Positions 8,310-15,677 of a stretch of DNA of 64,000 nt are shown piece after piece. The translations under genes and the position numbers were made by a program. The stretch's first letter is position 1; each line of letters starts with the position of its first letter. Source of the DNA: an uncultured Eubacteriales bacterium (lineage in GTDB: Bacteria > Bacillota > Clostridia > Oscillospirales > Acutalibacteraceae); NCBI GenBank assembly GCA_934477125.1, contig CAKSOL010000005.1:1-64000 (forward strand). The letters are read 5' to 3'. Under the pieces are notes generated by a model. That model saw only the letters and a program-made list of their open reading frames with translations. It was not told where the DNA came from and made no database searches.

Positions 8310-9341
8310 TCACATATAATCGTTTAACAGCATAGCCGGTTCATTTATCGGCATTGTCGCCGCAGCATTAAGCGATATGTCAGCTATATTCCCGGCTTTA
8401 TATTCATAATATGCTTGCGCTCCTACCATTGCTGCGTTATCACCGCAATAGCATAACGGCGGAACAAACAAAGCAATTCCGCGTTTTTTACACTCAGTTT
8501 CCATTCTGCGCCGCAGCTCGCTGTTTGCGGAAACGCCGCCGGCAAGAGCAAGAGATTTATAACCGGTTTTCTCCGCAGCACGCATTGTCTGTTCAATAAG
8601 CAAATCGCAGACCCGTTCACGAACGCAGGCTGCAAGCACCGGTATATCTAACTCAGCGCCCTTCTGATTTGCATTGTGTATAAGATTAACAACTGCTGTT
8701 TTTAAGCCGGAAAAGCTGAAATCAAACGTTTCACCGCTTAAATGAGGGTGGGGAAGAGGGTATTTTTTGTAATCCGGCTTTGAGGCAATTTTATCAAGCT
8801 CAATTCCTCCGGGATACGGAAGCCCCATTGCTCTTGCTGTTTTGTCAAAGCATTCGCCTGCCGCATCGTCGCGTGTTGAGCCTAATATCTTAAAATCAGT
8901 ATAACCAGAAACCTCGGTTATAAGCGAATTGCCGCCGGAAACAGTAAGGCAGAGAAAAGGCGGCTCAAGCTGCGGGTGAGCAAGATAATTAGCCGCTATA
9001 TGCGAGCGCAGATGATGTACGGGTATAAGCGGCACTCCGAGAGCAAGAGAAAGTCCCTTGGCAAAATTTACTCCTACAAGCAGCGCACCTATCAGCCCCG
9101 GCGCATAAGTAACGGCAACAGCATCAATATCATTCCAGCCGACACCGGCATCCGAAAGAGCCTTTCTGCAAACTGCGCTTATTGCTTCTGTGTGGCAGCG
9201 GGATGCAATTTCCGGAACAACTCCTCCGAATACCCTATGCCTTTCTATTTGAGTTGAAACCGCATTTGAAAGAACAGAACGTCCCTCGGTAACGGCGGCG
9301 GCTGTTTCATCGCAGGATGACTCAATGCTCAGAATTTTCAT
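8310..9341 (-). CDS. tsaD: tRNA N6-adenosine threonylcarbamoyltransferase
   Basis: TsaD transfers threonylcarbamoyl from the adenylate to A37 of ANN-decoding tRNAs. The protein shows ESSCDET near the start, VPEIASRCH, the metal-binding histidines of VHHLRSH (H110 and H114), LTVSGGNSL and the C-terminal LAGGVSANSELR loop. The start is taken at MKILSIESSCDET (9341), giving 343 residues; an upstream in-frame codon would add four residues. It overlaps the preceding phosphatase/RimI gene by 20 nt. TsaB and TsaE are not in the window. Confidence 0.95.
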   Translation of the reverse strand: MKILSIESSCDETAAAVTEGRSVLSNAVSTQIERHRVFGGVVPEIASRCHTEAISAVCRKALSDAGVGWNDIDAVAVTYAPGLIGALLVGVNFAKGLSLALGVPLIPVHHLRSHIAANYLAHPQLEPPFLCLTVSGGNSLITEVSGYTDFKILGSTRDDAAGECFDKTARAMGLPYPGGIELDKIASKPDYKKYPLPHPHLSGETFDFSFSGLKTAVVNLIHNANQKGAELDIPVLAACVRERVCDLLIEQTMRAAEKTGYKSLALAGGVSANSELRRRMETECKKRGIALFVPPLCYCGDNAAMVGAQAYYEYKAGNIADISLNAAATMPINEPAMLLNDYM

Positions 9342-10191
9342 TATTCCAATCAAACCTCTTTGTCATTATATAAGCGTCCTCAGCAGGCGCACGGTAAAAT
9401 CCGCGCCGCTTTCCGGCAACGGTAAATCCGAATTTTTCATAAAGCTTTTGAGCTGCCGAATTTGAGCAGCGAACCTCAAGGCTTATAAAGCTGAGCTTTT
9501 TCTCGGTTGCCAGTCTGATAATGCGGCCGATAAGCTGACTTGCAGCACCTTTGCGGCGGAATTCGTTTTTGACTGCAACATCCGTTATATACCCTTCGTC
9601 AAGAATAACCGATATTCCGGCATATCCGGCAAAATCCGCATTATGCTTAACAGCAAAAAATACAGTTCCGGCAGCCAAGGAGTCCTTAAAAGCACGCTCG
9701 CTCCAGGGCTCGCTGAAGCATTCCTGTTCAAGCGCAGCGGCGTTGGGGACATCATCGTATGTCATAATGTATGATTTGAACGGCGTAAACACTCCGTTAT
9801 CGACCATATTGTTTATACCGGAAATAATTTCGTCTCGGCAGCGGCAATATACAACTTCATTTCCTCCGAATGGGTCGCTTATCCCGTTTGAAAGCAGAAC
9901 CAGCTTTGAACGCGGTACTCCGGCAGACGCTAACATATTAAGATGGGAAGTACCTAAACATATTATAATATCGGCATTAACATCAGCTGCGCAAAACTGC
10001 TGCGAGCGATGAGACGAAATGTCAATGCCTATATTTTTCATTGCTGAAACACTATAACGGCTTGCAGGCTCTCCGCCGGCGGCAAGACCGCGGCTTTCTG
10101 CGGTAACTCCGGGCAAAAGCAGCGAATTCAGATATGCCGCCGCCATCGGACTTCTGCAGGTATTGCCTGTGCATACAAATATTACTTTCAT
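9322..10191 (-). CDS. Fusion of low-molecular-weight protein tyrosine phosphatase and RimI acetyltransferase
   Basis: Two domains in one 289-residue chain. Residues 1-~135 are a low-molecular-weight tyrosine phosphatase: the P-loop C7-TGNTC-R13-S14 and the general-acid aspartate in SDPFGG (D106). Residues ~142-289 are a GNAT acetyltransferase of the RimI type, with ITDVAVKNEFRRKGAASQLI (acetyl-CoA loop), LEVRCSNSAAQKLYEKFGF and the RRGFYRAPAEDAYIM ending; RimI acetylates the N-terminal alanine of ribosomal protein S18. In many Firmicutes rimI adjoins tsaB and tsaD, which agrees with the overlap with tsaD here. Frame and spacing show no sign of a sequencing error joining two genes, but a short linker and no internal start or stop make this a genuine single ORF. 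Confidence 0.85.
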   Translation of the reverse strand: MKVIFVCTGNTCRSPMAAAYLNSLLLPGVTAESRGLAAGGEPASRYSVSAMKNIGIDISSHRSQQFCAADVNADIIICLGTSHLNMLASAGVPRSKLVLLSNGISDPFGGNEVVYCRCRDEIISGINNMVDNGVFTPFKSYIMTYDDVPNAAALEQECFSEPWSERAFKDSLAAGTVFFAVKHNADFAGYAGISVILDEGYITDVAVKNEFRRKGAASQLIGRIIRLATEKKLSFISLEVRCSNSAAQKLYEKFGFTVAGKRRGFYRAPAEDAYIMTKRFDWNNENSEH

Positions 10192-10200
10192 AAGGTCATT

Positions 10201-12726
10201 CTATCCCTTTGCTTCCAGCCAGTTTTTACCGCTGTGAACATCCGCTTTCATACGTACCGAAAGCTTGACCGCATTTTCCATTTCATTTTGCAGTATTTCT
10301 GAGGCGGCGGCTGCATCGCCCTTGGGACATTCCACTATAAGCTCATCGTGAACCTGAAGTATGAGACGTGAATCGGGCAATTCCCGGCGAAGTCTTTCAG
10401 AAACATTTATCATAGCAATTTTTATTATATCCGCAGCAGCTCCCTGTATCGGGGCGTTTCTTGCAGCGCGTTCTCCGAAAGAACGAATCATATGATTTGA
10501 AGCGGAAAGCTCAGGCAAATAGCGGCGTCTGCCGAAAACCGTTGAAACATAGCCGTTTAATTTAGCGTTTTCAATAACCTCGTCCATATATCGGCTGACT
10601 CCGGGATATGCGGCAAGATAGCCTTTAATATATTGTTCGGCCTCTTTTCTCGAAACGCCTATATCCTGAGAAAGCGAAAAAGCGCCTATACCGTAAATTA
10701 TACCGAAATTAACGGCTTTTGCTCTGCGGCGCAGCTCAGGCGTTATCATATCCGCCGGCATTCCGAAAACCTGAGAAGCCGTAACGGTATGGATATCGGT
10801 ATCGCTGTTAAACGCTTTTATCATATTTTCATCGTTTGCAACGGACGCAAGCACCCTCAATTCAATTTGAGAATAATCCGCATCGCATAAAACATAACCG
10901 TCGGGAGCAATAAAATATTCCCTTAGCTTGCGCCCCTCTTCGGTACGCACCGGTATATTCTGCAAATTCGGTTCCAGCGAACTGATTCTCCCGGTTCGTG
11001 CTTCGGTTTGGTTAAAGGTTGAATGTATACGCCCGTCATCCGGAGAAACGCAGGAAAGCAAACCGTCACAATAGGTCGATTTAAGCTTTGAAAGCTTGCG
11101 GTATTCAAGTATCTTTCTGACAACCGGAAAATCGTATTGCAGCTTTTCGAGAATATCCGCGCTTGTACTGTAACCGCTTTTTGTCTTTTTAGCAGGCGTT
11201 ATTCCCATATCCTCAAAAAGTGCCTTGCCAAGCTGTTTCGGAGAATTAAGATTAAACTCATTCCCGACAATTTTATAAATTTCCTGCTCAATAACCGAAA
11301 TTTTTTCGGAAAGCTCATTTCCCATTTTCCGCAAACCGTCTACATTGACAAGAAAACCGGCGTTTTCCATTTCGCCTAAAACCTTTGCAAGCGGGATTTC
11401 AATGTCATGCAGCAGCTTTTCCTGACCGCTTTCGCGCAAGGCGGATAAAAGAACGGGACAAACGGCGTCAAGCAGGGCGGCGGAGCGTATTACATCGTCA
11501 GCTTCGCCGTCAAACTCAGGACATACCGCTCCGTATTCTGCGGCAAGCCTGTCAAGCGAATATGAGTTTGCCGCAGGATTGCATAAATATCCTGCAAGCA
11601 TAGCGTCAAAGGCTATATTTTCTGTTTCGTACCGCTTGGAAATTGACTTATAATCATAAACATATTTTTCTACAACCTTGTCGGTGAGCAGAGCTTTAAT
11701 ATATTCCAAATCGCATTTAAAGCATTTGTTATTTGAAACTACCGCTGCGTTGTTATCGTCAATCCATACCGTAATCCTGCCGTCAACCAAGCTGTTTTCC
11801 GGAATTACGGTAAGCTTCCGATTAACAGCGACCGCTTTCGGTGCGACAGCCGCGCTGTCCGCAGATATGCCCATCTTTTCCATCAGCTTAAAAAACTCAA
11901 GCTGTGCCATAAACGGGGCAAGCCGTGAATCGCGCGGTCTGATAACGTAATCGGACATATCTGTATCTATCGGCGCATAGCGGCAAATCGTTCCGAGCTC
12001 GCGGCTGAGATAGGCAAAATCCTTTCCTGCGGCGAGCTTGGCGCGAACGCTTTCTTTAACATCAATTTTATCAATATTTTTATAGATATAATCTATATCA
12101 TGATACCGGGTTATAAGGTCAGTTGCCGTTTTTTCTCCGACTCCCGCAACTCCGGGAATATGGTCGGACGCATCACCCATAAGCGCCTTGAGCTCTATCA
12201 TTTCGGGCGGGGTAAGACCGTATTTTTCAAAGAGCGCAGCCGGGTCATATGATATTATTTCAGGCTTGCCCATTTTGGTTGCGGCTAATAATACCCGTGT
12301 TTTATCGGAAACGATCTGCAATGAATCCCGGTCTCCGGTTGCGATAACGCACGTGTTTCCGCTGTTTTCAGCCGAAAGGGCGAGAGTTCCGAGAATATCG
12401 TCCGCCTCATAGCCCTCACATTCAACACATTTATATCCCGCCAGCTTAAGCCATTCCTTTAATATCGGAAACTGGCTTACAAGCTCCATCGGCGTTTTAT
12501 GTCTGCCCGCCTTATATTGAACATATTTTTTGTGACGGAATGTGGGAGTGTTAAGGTCAAACGCAACCGCAACAGCGTCTGGCGACTCCGCCTCAAGCAA
12601 TTTGTTAAGTATATTTATAAATCCGTATACACCGTTTGTATACTGTCCGTCCTTGGTAGTAAGCAGCTTTATTCCGTAAAAAGCGCGGTTAATGATACTG
12701 TTGCCGTCGATAGCAAGCAATTTCAT
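10201..12726 (-). CDS. polA: DNA polymerase I
   Basis: An 841-residue family A polymerase for Okazaki fragment maturation and repair gap filling. The N-terminal ~290 residues are the 5'-3' flap nuclease (FDLNTPTFRHKKYVQYKAGR, EGYEADDILGTLA, GDRDSLQI, LMGDASDHIPGVAGVGEKTA). The polymerase motifs are A (DADYSQIELR), B (RRAKAVNFGIIYGIGAF) and C (QVHDELIVE). The middle 3'-5' exonuclease-like region lacks the DxE of motif I (ITVWIDDN instead), so proofreading is probably absent, as in many Gram-positive Pol I enzymes. It heads the leftward operon ending with mrdA and has its own promoter. Confidence 0.96.
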   Translation of the reverse strand: MKLLAIDGNSIINRAFYGIKLLTTKDGQYTNGVYGFINILNKLLEAESPDAVAVAFDLNTPTFRHKKYVQYKAGRHKTPMELVSQFPILKEWLKLAGYKCVECEGYEADDILGTLALSAENSGNTCVIATGDRDSLQIVSDKTRVLLAATKMGKPEIISYDPAALFEKYGLTPPEMIELKALMGDASDHIPGVAGVGEKTATDLITRYHDIDYIYKNIDKIDVKESVRAKLAAGKDFAYLSRELGTICRYAPIDTDMSDYVIRPRDSRLAPFMAQLEFFKLMEKMGISADSAAVAPKAVAVNRKLTVIPENSLVDGRITVWIDDNNAAVVSNNKCFKCDLEYIKALLTDKVVEKYVYDYKSISKRYETENIAFDAMLAGYLCNPAANSYSLDRLAAEYGAVCPEFDGEADDVIRSAALLDAVCPVLLSALRESGQEKLLHDIEIPLAKVLGEMENAGFLVNVDGLRKMGNELSEKISVIEQEIYKIVGNEFNLNSPKQLGKALFEDMGITPAKKTKSGYSTSADILEKLQYDFPVVRKILEYRKLSKLKSTYCDGLLSCVSPDDGRIHSTFNQTEARTGRISSLEPNLQNIPVRTEEGRKLREYFIAPDGYVLCDADYSQIELRVLASVANDENMIKAFNSDTDIHTVTASQVFGMPADMITPELRRRAKAVNFGIIYGIGAFSLSQDIGVSRKEAEQYIKGYLAAYPGVSRYMDEVIENAKLNGYVSTVFGRRRYLPELSASNHMIRSFGERAARNAPIQGAAADIIKIAMINVSERLRRELPDSRLILQVHDELIVECPKGDAAAASEILQNEMENAVKLSVRMKADVHSGKNWLEAKG

Positions 12727-12760
12727 CAGCGGGTATTCCTCCTTGTGTATATTCTTTTAT

Positions 12761-12789
12761 ATTTTAACATCTTTATCCCCATTTGTCAC
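12761..12789 (-). promoter_or_regulatory. polA operon promoter
   Basis: On the minus strand GTGACA (12789-12784), a 17-nt spacer and TAAAAT (12766-12761) lie about 35 nt before the polA start; AAGGAGG precedes the ATG. No other good promoter is obvious between polA and the mre genes, consistent with one long operon. Confidence 0.6.
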
Positions 12790-12901
12790 TACACAAATGA
12801 AAATTTTTTCATAATTTACGGAATATTAACAACCGAATGTCTGAAAATGTAAAAACCGACCGAGCGTTGTAGAATAGTAAGAAACACAGGAGGTATAAAA
12901 T

Positions 12902-13507
12902 ATGGGAAATACATACGGATATGTAAGAGTATCAAGTACAGACCAGAATGAGGAACGTCAAATGCTTTTTATGGATGAAAACGCTGTTCCGCCTAAAAAC
13001 ATTTATGCTGACAAGCAGTCCGGCAAGGATTTTGAGCGACCGCAGTACAGAAAAATGCTTAAAAGACTGAAAGCCGGAGATTTGCTTTACATATTGAGCA
13101 TTGACCGCCTTGGGCGCAATTACGGCGAAATTCAGACTCAATGGCGCATTTTAACAAAGGAAATCGGCGTTGATATATGCGTTATCGATATGCCGCTTTT
13201 AGATACTCGAAACGGAAAGGATCTGATGGGAACATTCATTGCCGATCTTGTTTTGCAGATTCTCTCGTTTGTTGCTCAGAGCGAGGGAGAAAATATTAAA
13301 AAGCGGCAGGCTGAGGGTATTGCCGCCGCAAAGGCGAGAGGATTTAAATTCGGCAGACCGGAAACACCGCTGCCTGAGAATTTTATAAGAATAGCTGAAA
13401 AGTGGAAAATCGGACAGATTTCCACCGAAGCAGCGCTTAAAAAATGCGGCATGAGCAAAAGCACATTCTACCGTCGCAGACGGGAATTAGAAATTGTAAG
13501 AAAGTAA
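12902..13507 (+). CDS. Small serine recombinase of the invertase/resolvase family
   Basis: 201 residues, close to Hin/Gin-type invertases (~190). The catalytic domain starts YGYVRVSSTDQN with the nucleophile S11, followed by IYADKQSGKDFERPQY, LYILSIDRLGRN (the conserved DRLGR arginine) and AQSEGENIKKRQAEGIAAAKARGFKFGRP, the E-helix/linker. A C-terminal helix-turn-helix (STEAALKKCGMSKSTFYRRRREL) reads DNA. A strong AGGAGG precedes the ATG. Immediately 3' of the gene are two inverted dyads with the architecture of invertase crossover sites, making a DNA inversion role likely, but a resolvase role cannot be excluded from protein sequence alone. Confidence 0.88.
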   Translation: MGNTYGYVRVSSTDQNEERQMLFMDENAVPPKNIYADKQSGKDFERPQYRKMLKRLKAGDLLYILSIDRLGRNYGEIQTQWRILTKEIGVDICVIDMPLLDTRNGKDLMGTFIADLVLQILSFVAQSEGENIKKRQAEGIAAAKARGFKFGRPETPLPENFIRIAEKWKIGQISTEAALKKCGMSKSTFYRRRRELEIVRK

Positions 13508-13549
13508 AAAACGGAGGTCAAAAGGTGTACCTTTTGACCTCCGTTTTTT
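13506..13549. repeat. Dyad 1: 21-bp perfect arms around central GT (terminator and candidate crossover site)
   Basis: Positions 13506-13526 and 13529-13549 are perfectly complementary with only the dinucleotide GT (13527-13528) between them. As RNA this is a bidirectional intrinsic terminator (A6 ... T6) for the invertase. As DNA its inner part, TCAAAAGGT-GT-ACCTTTTGA, has the half-site/dinucleotide/half-site design used by serine invertases, and it overlaps the invertase stop codon. Confidence 0.7.
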
Positions 13550-13557
13550 ATATGTTG

Positions 13558-13586
13558 ATTTTAACACATTAAAACGCATATTTCAA
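13558..13586 (-). promoter_or_regulatory. Leftward promoter inside the candidate invertible segment
   Basis: Minus-strand TTGAAA (13586-13581), a 17-nt spacer and TAAAAT (13563-13558). In the present orientation it fires into the terminator dyad at the end of the invertase gene; after inversion it would face the gene at 13775. Confidence 0.5.
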
Positions 13587-13652
13587 GTAGTTTTTTCCAA
13601 ATTTACCCTTTTTGGTGAAAAATATACAATAAATTTCATACTTTTCACCCCA

Positions 13653-13676
13653 TTTCAAAAGGTACACTTTTTGAAA
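13653..13676. repeat. Dyad 2: inverted partner of dyad 1
   Basis: Eleven-base arms with one imperfect pair around the dinucleotide AC (13664-13665). Its reverse complement matches the 20-bp core of dyad 1 at 19 of 20 positions, so the two sites are inverted relative to each other and their central dinucleotides are complementary. The centres are 137 bp apart. Confidence 0.65.
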
Positions 13677-13774
13677 CGAATAGGGGGATGTAAGTATAGC
13701 AGTAAACAAATAAACATCTGTCATTTCGCGGCAATTTAATTTCGGCAAATTTAAAGCTATGAGGAGAACTGAAA

Positions 13775-14212
13775 ATGGAGTACAAAAAATTATTGAAAGA
13801 TTTTATTGAGAGGACAAGAGAAAATCATTATTCCTACACCGGGAATTACGAAGTTACTAATCTAATAAATTCATCGTTAGGCTTATTTGTTTTTCCGGAA
13901 CAAAAATTTTTCGAAAATATTTCAGATAATTTTATATCACAGGAACTACTTGATGAACTTAAATCAAATACTGAAAATGAATATGACGAAGAAAAAAATT
14001 TAAAAAATATATGCAAGCATATCAGAAACGGCGTTGCGCATTTTCATTTAAAATTTGAGGCAAAGAATAACGAAATCTCTAAAATAATCATTAGCGATAA
14101 GCCGCCAAAAAGCGAAATTTATAAATTTAAAATTTCTTTTTCAACTGTGCTTTTGGAAAAATTCTTTTTTGAATTTTCGCAAGCAATATTAGATGATACT
14201 AATGACAAGTAA
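13775..14212 (+). CDS. HEPN-domain protein (candidate RNase)
   Basis: A 145-residue soluble, helix-rich acidic protein. The segment KHIRNGVAHFHLKFE holds R84-NGVA-H89, the R-x4-H signature of HEPN domains, in the context typical of the pEK499-p136-like HEPN families annotated as nucleases. HEPN proteins commonly cleave RNA in toxin-antitoxin and abortive-infection systems. No partner antitoxin (nucleotidyltransferase) is adjacent; instead a membrane protein follows after 33 nt, probably in the same transcript. AGGAG lies 8 nt before the ATG. The motif is clear; the enzymatic role is inferred. Confidence 0.65.
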   Translation: MEYKKLLKDFIERTRENHYSYTGNYEVTNLINSSLGLFVFPEQKFFENISDNFISQELLDELKSNTENEYDEEKNLKNICKHIRNGVAHFHLKFEAKNNEISKIIISDKPPKSEIYKFKISFSTVLLEKFFFEFSQAILDDTNDK

Positions 14213-14245
14213 TAAATAATATAGATACATTGGAGCGAAATTATT

Positions 14246-15562
14246 ATGGATGATAAAAAAATAGCAATAGTATTCCCCACAATAATAATAGGTTGTGCTT
14301 TGCTTTTTGGAATTATTTTTTGTATTTTTGTTGGTAGTGTTGGTTATGATTATGGTGCAGACATTTATGTCGGCATGTTTGTTTTGGGAGCAATAATCGG
14401 TGGTCTTTTGGGAGTTCTTATTTGGATTCTTGTTTACAACATAGCAGAAAAAAATCATTCAAAAGAACAAATGCAAGCACAATTAAGACTAATTTCCTCC
14501 GGTAAATGGGAATTTCCAATAGATACATTTTATAAAAAATGTGTAAGCGAAAAGGCTACCGCCGTAACAAATGAACTCAATTTTAAAAAAATGATGCTTA
14601 TAGCAAAAAATATTATAGATACCGAGGGAATACCGCAGGAATATGCCCGTTTGTATTATGATGAAGAAAAGGTTAAATATTATTTCAAAGCCGGAAAAGA
14701 AAATGCACAGGCAGCCAAGAAAAAGGCGGCTGAGGAGGAAAAGCTCAGAAAAATAACTCCGCAAGAAGCAAAGCTGACCGATGAAATGAAAGAAATATCC
14801 GATTTGCATTTCGCACTGAGAAATGAATTGTATGTGGCAAAACGGAAATTACACCTTGAAATTTTAATCAGAAGCATAGAGAAAAAAATTCAAGGTTACA
14901 AAAAAGCGTATAATAACACACTGTCTGTCGCTGCCGCAATGTCTTCATCTGCAAAACAAACGCCTAAAAACGATTGGGCGGTAATAGGAGGTTTTGTGCA
15001 GGGAATCGCCGGTCCTGCCGCAGGAGCAATAGCCGCCTCGCAAGCAATAGCCGAAAATGAAAGAATTGAATATGAAAACAGACAAAATAAGTCAGCCGTT
15101 GAGAAACGAGCATTTTCAATGGCAAAATCTGCTTTTGACGGCTTTATTCACAAAGAAATTGAATTGGAAAAAATTCAAAAGCCTTATATAGATACTTTGG
15201 AAAAGCTGCCTTTTAAATTGTTTTTTGAGGAATATGATAAAAACGAGCTGTTCAATAGCTTAAAAATATCAGGTTCGGTTTCAAAAACTGAGAATGAAAG
15301 CGTTACCGTAACCATTGATATTTTTAATGGTTACAACCCTGAAATTAAAAATTATACCGTTGTTATGGACGGTATAATTAAAACAAAATTGTATTGTGAG
15401 GATATTTTTGTCGATGAATTTTTTATTGCACTGCCTGCAAACGGTATTGCATATAATGAAAAAGCCGTAATTATACAATACCCGAAAAAATATATGATTG
15501 GCGAAAACAGAAAATACCGATTTGAATTTTCTCCGCATAGCTTGTGGTTAATGGAGCGGTAA
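14246..15562 (+). CDS. Membrane-anchored coiled-coil protein of unknown function
   Basis: 438 residues that I do not recognise. Two membrane segments (about 7-31 and 39-64) are followed by a soluble region: an early part around FYKKCVSEK, an alanine/lysine/glutamate coiled coil (about 150-225), a glycine/alanine-rich hydrophobic stretch (IGGFVQGIAGPAAGAIAASQAIA, about residues 245-270) that could be a further membrane hairpin, another charged helix, and a beta-rich C-terminal ~100 residues. Located just after the HEPN gene on the same strand. The layout (membrane anchor plus cytoplasmic sensor or effector) resembles accessory defence or stress genes, but no known domain is identified. Confidence 0.6.
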   Translation: MDDKKIAIVFPTIIIGCALLFGIIFCIFVGSVGYDYGADIYVGMFVLGAIIGGLLGVLIWILVYNIAEKNHSKEQMQAQLRLISSGKWEFPIDTFYKKCVSEKATAVTNELNFKKMMLIAKNIIDTEGIPQEYARLYYDEEKVKYYFKAGKENAQAAKKKAAEEEKLRKITPQEAKLTDEMKEISDLHFALRNELYVAKRKLHLEILIRSIEKKIQGYKKAYNNTLSVAAAMSSSAKQTPKNDWAVIGGFVQGIAGPAAGAIAASQAIAENERIEYENRQNKSAVEKRAFSMAKSAFDGFIHKEIELEKIQKPYIDTLEKLPFKLFFEEYDKNELFNSLKISGSVSKTENESVTVTIDIFNGYNPEIKNYTVVMDGIIKTKLYCEDIFVDEFFIALPANGIAYNEKAVIIQYPKKYMIGENRKYRFEFSPHSLWLMER

Positions 15563-15616
15563 ATTTATAATTTTTGCTATGCTGGATTACTGAAATGGAA
15601 ATTTAGTTCGGTAATA

Positions 15617-15645
15617 TTGCATTTCTCCTTGCGTTAGTGTATAAT
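15617..15645 (+). promoter_or_regulatory. Promoter of the phosphoglucomutase gene
   Basis: TTGCAT (15617-15622), 17-nt spacer, TATAAT (15640-15645). Its -10 box lies between the arms of a perfect 14-bp inverted repeat. Confidence 0.75.
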
Positions 15646-15668
15646 ATTCAAAAATAACGCAAGGAGAA
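15623..15668. repeat. Perfect 14-bp inverted repeat flanking the -10 box
   Basis: TTCTCCTTGCGTTA (15623-15636) and TAACGCAAGGAGAA (15655-15668), 18 nt apart. The left arm fills the start of the promoter spacer, the right arm spans the likely transcription start and supplies the AAGGAG ribosome binding site. It could be a repressor operator, or a hairpin that hides the ribosome binding site in read-through transcripts from upstream. Confidence 0.6.
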
Positions 15669-15677
15669 TAAACCCTT

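Noticed and set aside
12902..13680. Dyads as res subsites of a resolvase
   Set aside because: Resolvase res sites have three subsites usually upstream of the recombinase gene; here there are two, inverted, downstream. Kept only as a minor alternative.
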